From the NCBI RefSeq assembly GCF_014652415.1, contig NZ_BMYT01000002.1, forward strand, positions 434,001-498,000: DNA of 64,000 nucleotides, written 5' to 3'. The notes below the pieces were generated by a model. It was not told the DNA's origin and searched no databases. It saw only the letters and a program-made list of their open reading frames with translations. The translations under genes and the position numbers were made by a program. This DNA is from Affinundibacterium macrobrachii. GTDB taxonomy: Bacteria > Pseudomonadota > Gammaproteobacteria > Burkholderiales > Burkholderiaceae_D. Shown piece after piece: positions 59,649 to 64,000 of the stretch (position 1 is the first letter of the stretch; the number at the start of each line of letters is the position of its first letter).

Positions 59649-62600
59649 ATGTTGGGCTTAACACGTCGGCGTTATATTTTATTGGCTACTTGCGTTTATG
59701 CGGTGTTTGCATGTGCATGGATATTTCTATCCGATCAACTACTGACTTTGTTTACTGATGTTAGTTCGATGCTTTGGCTATCTACCGTCAAAGGTATTTT
59801 CTTTGTTGTAGCAACGACGACTTTATTTTATTTTGCGATGCATGCAGTACCAGTTGGACGTGATCGACGTGCTTTTACTTTATCTACCAATTTGGCTGAT
59901 GAGCATCATCCGTTAAGACATTCGCCTTGGTTAGTGTATGGTCTGACCTTAGCACTTACCGCGGGGATGTTTGTGCTTCACCAGACTGTTGCCATTGGTG
60001 TTCATGGTGAACCTATGCTGATATTGTTCATTTTTCCTATCGTACTTAGTGCGATGTTAGGAGGTTTGTGGTCGGGATTGTTGTCCACGAGCTTAGCTGC
60101 GTTGGCTATTTATATTTATGTGTTAGACCCAAGAGGCAGCTTAGCAGTCAATGATTCGACTGATCTCTTTCAATGGTTGATTTTTGTGGTGAATGGAATT
60201 GCCGTTAGTGTTTTGAGCGAACTGTTGCAACACGCAATGGCAAAAGATGAGAAACATAGGCGCTTACTAGATGCGATTGTCTCGGGAACCTCCGATGCGG
60301 TTTATGTCAAAAATTTGCAAGGTCGCTATGTCATGGCAAATCAGGCGATGGCGAATCATTTAGAAATACCGATAGAAGACATTCTTGGTGCGCATGATAG
60401 TGAATTATTTGATACAGGTTCTGCACAATTCATTATGGGTAACGATCAGCGCATGCTGACGAGTGGTAATCAACAAGAGCACGAAGCTCACTTGACGACT
60501 AAAACCGGAAAGAAACTAGTATTTTTGGCGACCAAAGGTCCTTTAATCGATGAAACAGGAGAGATCTGTGGCGTATTTGGTATTTCGCATGAAATCTCTG
60601 AATTGAAGCGGATCGAGCAAGACTTGCAGCTTGTCTTACAAGAGGCTGGTGATGCGATTTGGATTACGAATCCAAAAGGGGAATTTATATTTGCCAATCC
60701 GTCTGCATGCAAGTTAACTGGACATAGCTTATCGCAACTTCGGACGATGTCGATTCCTGATTTGCTCGATGATGTGACTAAACTGAAATTAGCCGCGCAT
60801 TTACGAGAGTTGGCAGCAGAGAAGTTCATTCGTCGAGAGTGGCCTTTATTGCGAATTGACGGTAATTTGGTGCAGGTTGAGATGATTACCAAACGATTAC
60901 CAGACGGTCGATACGTTGCATTTGGGCGTGATTTAAGTGAAGTGCAATTGACGCAAAATGCTTTGAGAGAGCGCGAGAAGCAGTTAGCACGTGTGTTGGA
61001 AGGAACTGATCAAGGTTATTGGGATTGGAATTTGAAAACCAATGAACTGGAAGTCAGCGCGCGTTGGGAAACGATGTTAGGTTATCAGCCTGGAGAAATG
61101 AAAATATCACCAGATAAATGGTCAAACTATGTTCACCCATTGGACTATCCAAAAGCATTGGAATCGATTCAGAAACATTTGTCGGGAGAAAGTGCGCTAC
61201 ACGAATTGGAGATGCGTTGTTTGACTAAGCGTGGCGAATGGCATTGGATTTTGACTCGGGGTCGGGTCGTGGAGTGGGATGCGGATGGGGCACCCGCTAG
61301 AATGTCCGGCACACATACCGATATCGCCGAGAGAAAGGTACTAGAGCAAGCGCAGCGTGATGCTGCCACAGTTTTTTCAAGTAGCTATGAAGGCATCATG
61401 ATGGTGGATATTCATGGTCTCATTAGCAAAGTTAATCCGGCATTTACACGAATTACAGGTTATCGTGACGACGAAGTGCTTGGTAAGAGCCCAAAGATTC
61501 TGGCATCTGGGCGTCATCCCGCTGAGTTTTATCAACACTTATGGCGTGACCTAATCAAAAATGATTTTTGGCGAGGTGAAGTATGGAATCGCCGCAAGTC
61601 AGGTGAGGAATACATTGAGTTGTTATCAATATCGGCAGTACGCGACGAGCTTGGTACGGTATTGCATTACATTGGCGTTTTTTCAGATATCACGCAATTA
61701 AAAGCGCATGAAGATGAACTCGATAAGATCGCCCATTACGACACCTTAACGGGTTTGCCAAATCGTCGTCTATTGAGCGATCGTCTAGGACAAGCGCTAA
61801 TCCGGGCGCAGCGAGATCAAAGTTTGTTAGCCGTTTGCTTTTTGGATTTAGATGGATTTAAGTTGGTGAACGACCAGCATGGTCACCATATTGGTGATCA
61901 ATTATTGATCGGCGTGACCGCGCACCTACGTAATGTATTACGTGCTAACGATACCTTGGCTCGTATTGGTGGTGATGAATTTGTGATTTTGTTGTCGGAC
62001 ATAAAAAACTCGATGGAATGTATGCAAGTGTTAGATCGCGTCTTGCTTGCTGCCAGTCATTCAGTTCGGGTTGATGGCATTGTGTTACAAGTCACAGCGA
62101 GTATCGGTGTAAGTTTATTTCCGGATGATAATGCCGATGCCGATAGCTTAATGCGACACGCAGATCAGGCCATGTATGTGGCAAAAAATGCAGGGAAAAA
62201 TCGTTACCATTTGTTTGATCCCGAGAGTGATAGAAAGGCGCAGCTTCATCGTAGTTTTCTTGAATTATTAAACACAGCGCTGATAAATCGTGAATTTGTT
62301 TTGTATTATCAACCGAAGGTCGATTTGCGTGATGGGCGCTTGGTTGGTGCAGAAGCTTTGATTCGTTGGAAGCATCCCGAGCGAGGCATCTTATCGCCAG
62401 CCGAGTTTTTATCCTATATTCATGGCAGTACGCTCGATCAAAAACTAGGTGAATGGGTGATACAAGAAGCGTTAACGCAAGGTGAGATCTGGCATCGACA
62501 AGGTTTAGCAATTTCAATTAGTGTGAATATTAGTGCTGATCATCTTTTGCATAGAGATTTCAGCACACATTTGGCGTTTGCTTTGTCACAGCATTCGGCG

Positions 62601-63062
62601 ATGCCGGCGCAATGTTTTGAATTGGAAGTATTAGAAACGGCTGCAATTGTCGATATCGAGCAAGCCGTCGATATCTTGCAAAGCTGCCGTCGTCTAGGTG
62701 TGCGTTTTTCTTTGGATGATTTTGGGACTGGTTATTCCTCGCTGACTTATTTGCGCAAACTGCCGATTGATACGCTAAAAATTGACCAAAGCTTTGTACG
62801 CGATATGCTGCATGATGCAGAAGATTTAGGCATCGTTGAAGGTGTGATCCGTTTAGCCAATGCGTTTCATCGCGAAGTGATTGCTGAAGGCGTAGAGACT
62901 TTGGCACATGGTGCGACATTATTGAATTTAGGTTGTCATTTAGCCCAAGGCTATGGCGTTGCACGACCAATGCCAGCCGAGCAATTGAAGGCGTGGTCTG
63001 AGCAATGGCAGGCCGAACAAGCATGGTTACCACTTGCGCCAAATTTGCTGAAGGCTTCTTAG
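59649..63062 (+). CDS. membrane multi-PAS GGDEF-EAL c-di-GMP protein
   Basis: This 1137-residue protein has two N-terminal membrane helices (about 8-30 and 42-66) and then a DUF4118-like membrane unit (about 97-195; FPIVLSAMLGGLWSGLL, ALAIYIYVLDPRGS), as in KdpD-type sensors. Four PAS/PAC units follow (about 213-325, 330-440, 455-575, 580-700). The GGDEF domain has RIGGDEF near 774 and an RxxD site (RAND) just before it. The EAL domain (about 885-1125) has AEALIRW near 901, VNISADHL, ELEVLETAAIVD, DDFGTGYSSL, LKIDQSF and IAEGVETL. Both motifs are intact. AGGAAAAAGTCT precedes the ATG. Confidence 0.93.
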   Translation: MLGLTRRRYILLATCVYAVFACAWIFLSDQLLTLFTDVSSMLWLSTVKGIFFVVATTTLFYFAMHAVPVGRDRRAFTLSTNLADEHHPLRHSPWLVYGLTLALTAGMFVLHQTVAIGVHGEPMLILFIFPIVLSAMLGGLWSGLLSTSLAALAIYIYVLDPRGSLAVNDSTDLFQWLIFVVNGIAVSVLSELLQHAMAKDEKHRRLLDAIVSGTSDAVYVKNLQGRYVMANQAMANHLEIPIEDILGAHDSELFDTGSAQFIMGNDQRMLTSGNQQEHEAHLTTKTGKKLVFLATKGPLIDETGEICGVFGISHEISELKRIEQDLQLVLQEAGDAIWITNPKGEFIFANPSACKLTGHSLSQLRTMSIPDLLDDVTKLKLAAHLRELAAEKFIRREWPLLRIDGNLVQVEMITKRLPDGRYVAFGRDLSEVQLTQNALREREKQLARVLEGTDQGYWDWNLKTNELEVSARWETMLGYQPGEMKISPDKWSNYVHPLDYPKALESIQKHLSGESALHELEMRCLTKRGEWHWILTRGRVVEWDADGAPARMSGTHTDIAERKVLEQAQRDAATVFSSSYEGIMMVDIHGLISKVNPAFTRITGYRDDEVLGKSPKILASGRHPAEFYQHLWRDLIKNDFWRGEVWNRRKSGEEYIELLSISAVRDELGTVLHYIGVFSDITQLKAHEDELDKIAHYDTLTGLPNRRLLSDRLGQALIRAQRDQSLLAVCFLDLDGFKLVNDQHGHHIGDQLLIGVTAHLRNVLRANDTLARIGGDEFVILLSDIKNSMECMQVLDRVLLAASHSVRVDGIVLQVTASIGVSLFPDDNADADSLMRHADQAMYVAKNAGKNRYHLFDPESDRKAQLHRSFLELLNTALINREFVLYYQPKVDLRDGRLVGAEALIRWKHPERGILSPAEFLSYIHGSTLDQKLGEWVIQEALTQGEIWHRQGLAISISVNISADHLLHRDFSTHLAFALSQHSAMPAQCFELEVLETAAIVDIEQAVDILQSCRRLGVRFSLDDFGTGYSSLTYLRKLPIDTLKIDQSFVRDMLHDAEDLGIVEGVIRLANAFHREVIAEGVETLAHGATLLNLGCHLAQGYGVARPMPAEQLKAWSEQWQAEQAWLPLAPNLLKAS

Positions 63063-63245
63063 GACCGCGCAAGTGTCGAGAAATCGAGTAGCATGTCGGT
63101 TTTATCAAAATCTCAGCCTGGTGTAGTAAGCCAATATGTTGAGGAATTGATTGGTAATTTCCCCTTGATCTATACGCGAGCGGCCTAATATGTGTCGTTA
63201 TAAGCGAATATAGATCGTCGCAATTTGTTGAAGAAGAAAGTGATT

Positions 63246-63827
63246 ATGTCTGAAGAAAAAGAGAAGCAAGCTGAAGCCGCAAGTCCATTTTTGGAAGAGA
63301 AGGCGTTTAAATCGCGTACCGTTTTGGTTTTCGGTACGATCAACGATAAATTAGCGGCTGAAGTGAGTAAGCGTTTGATTGCATTGTCGGCTGAGTCGAA
63401 TGAACCAATTACTTTATTGGTGTCTTCACCAGGTGGTCATGTTGAATCTGGTGATGTGATTCACGATATGATCCGTTTCATTAATGCGCCAGTGCGTGTG
63501 GTTGGTACCGGCTGGGTTGGTAGCGCAGCCGTGAACGTGTTTTTGGCAGTACCTAAGCAGCACCGCGTTTGCTTGCCAAATACCCGCTTCTTGATTCATC
63601 AACCTAGCGGTGGCGCTGGTGGACAGGCGACAGATATTGCGATTCAAGCACGTGAGATCGTAAAAATCCGTGAACGCATTGCTGCTTTAATCGCCAAAGA
63701 ATCTGGTCAGACTTTAGAACGTGTGACGAGCGATATCGAACGCGATTATTGGATGACTGCGGTAGAAGCGCGTGATTATGGCTTGGTGTCGCGAATTATT
63801 GTGCAACAGAGTGAGTTAGATGCTTAA
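63246..63827 (+). CDS. ClpP-like serine protease
   Basis: From the ATG at 63246 (MSEEKEKQAEAASPFLEE) the protein has 193 residues; a TTG at 63225 opens the frame. It has the ClpP fold: VLVFGTINDKLA, the strand LLVSSPGGHVESGDVIHD, a Ser in GWVGSAAVNVF where ClpP has GQAASMGA, His in FLIHQPSGGAGGQATD, and Asp in IERDYWMTAVEARDYGLV. The triad residues therefore seem present, but the active-site Ser segment differs from housekeeping ClpP. No clpX, tig or lon gene is adjacent. It is more likely a ClpP-like second form than the main ClpP. A strong terminator follows. Confidence 0.85.
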   Translation: MSEEKEKQAEAASPFLEEKAFKSRTVLVFGTINDKLAAEVSKRLIALSAESNEPITLLVSSPGGHVESGDVIHDMIRFINAPVRVVGTGWVGSAAVNVFLAVPKQHRVCLPNTRFLIHQPSGGAGGQATDIAIQAREIVKIRERIAALIAKESGQTLERVTSDIERDYWMTAVEARDYGLVSRIIVQQSELDA

Positions 63828-63881
63828 TTAATTGAGCATTGCTTAATTGATTGATCACTGAGTTGCTGAGCGACGTGAGAG

Positions 63882-63918
63882 AAGTGCAGACGATGTCATC
63901 GTGCTGCACTTTTTTTTC
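63882..63918 (+). terminator. intrinsic terminator after clpP-like gene
   Basis: AAGTGCAG (63882-63889) pairs with CTGCACTT (63904-63911), with inner CGATG/CATCG pairing, and is followed by a T-run to 63918. Confidence 0.92.
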
Positions 63919-63921
63919 CAA

Positions 63922-64000
63922 TCAAGTTGGATCAGTCGGCGTATTTGGTGACTGTTTAATTGCGGTGACCTCGATTTCAATTTTCATACGCGGATCAGCT
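63922..64000 (-). CDS. C-terminal end of a Rid-family-like protein, cut by the window edge
   Basis: Only the last 25 codons and the stop (63922-63924) are in the window: ADPRMKIEIEVTAIKQSPN and a short tail. This end resembles the final strand of RidA/YjgF-type deaminases, which remove reactive enamine intermediates. The fragment is too short for certainty. It converges on the ClpP-like gene. Confidence 0.5.
   Translation of the reverse strand, partial: ADPRMKIEIEVTAIKQSPNTPTDPT

Noticed and set aside
1-64000. tRNA genes, rRNA genes, prophage or integrated element
   Set aside because: No tRNA-like cloverleaf or rRNA sequence, integrase, transposase, or phage gene was seen.

Overview
The window reads as a chromosomal segment of a betaproteobacterium, most likely Oxalobacteraceae (Undibacterium-like). 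This rests on gene content: coq7, a Burkholderiales-type general porin, hppD, multi-PAS GGDEF/EAL sensors, DUF2721 and DUF6622-type membrane proteins, and moderate GC. It is an inference, not a database result. I see no rRNA or tRNA gene, prophage, CRISPR array or complete insertion sequence. The first gene (minus strand) and the last gene (minus strand) are cut by the window edges.

Layout. 1-7012: a truncated CHASE/PAS sensor, divergent from a PfkB-family kinase and a 1240-residue HAMP-PAS-GGDEF-EAL protein. 7439-21316: the most unusual block. Two tandem TldD/TldE-type metalloprotease pairs have twin-arginine signals on both TldD-like proteins and none on the TldE-like partners. A hairpin terminator follows, then a tightly packed six-gene operon: DUF4159, MoxR AAA+ ATPase, DUF58, a BatA-like membrane protein, DUF4175, and a glutamine-amidotransferase-like membrane protein. 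21480-23769: a secreted amidohydrolase, then about 590 bases with no gene but full of hairpins. These include four copies of a GCAGATAGC loop motif, they lie behind a cold-shock gene, and they end in a terminator on the same strand. 24166-29345: a GAF-fused GspE/PilB ATPase without other secretion genes, a small unknown ORF, a voltage-gated K+ channel with a C-terminal zinc ribbon, and aspartate kinase. 29683-35037: FHA protein, zinc-ribbon/SPFH-like coiled-coil protein, and SHOCT-Ser/Thr kinase, which look like one phospho-signalling unit. 35089-40689: a MarR regulator with a 16-bp inverted-repeat operator, a DUF1501/DUF1800 pair, and two unknown membrane proteins. 40917-45153: DUF2721, a DEDDh exonuclease, uvrD with a -10 box so close to the ATG that the mRNA may be leaderless, and coq7. 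45567-51228: a highly expressed-type porin, a DUF5916 protein, a DUF4286 protein, and a porin-like/PBP-like pair. 51318-53997: a LysR regulator divergent from hppD and a VOC protein (tyrosine breakdown). 54374-63827: a GAF-GAF-GGDEF-EAL protein, DOPA-dioxygenase-like and Asp/Glu-racemase-like enzymes, an unknown exported protein, a GNAT, a DUF4118-like/PAS/GGDEF/EAL sensor, and a ClpP-like protease. The window ends in the last 26 codons of a Rid-family-like gene.

Themes. Four large sensors, three with intact GGDEF, RxxD and EAL motifs, make the window rich in c-di-GMP control. Two blocks deserve experimental attention as possibly undescribed systems: the Tat-TldD/TldE plus MoxR/DUF58/DUF4175 neighbourhood, and the FHA/SPFH-like/SHOCT-kinase cluster. 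The repeated-hairpin region behind the cold-shock gene is the best non-coding candidate. Family names come from motifs read by eye; no search was run.
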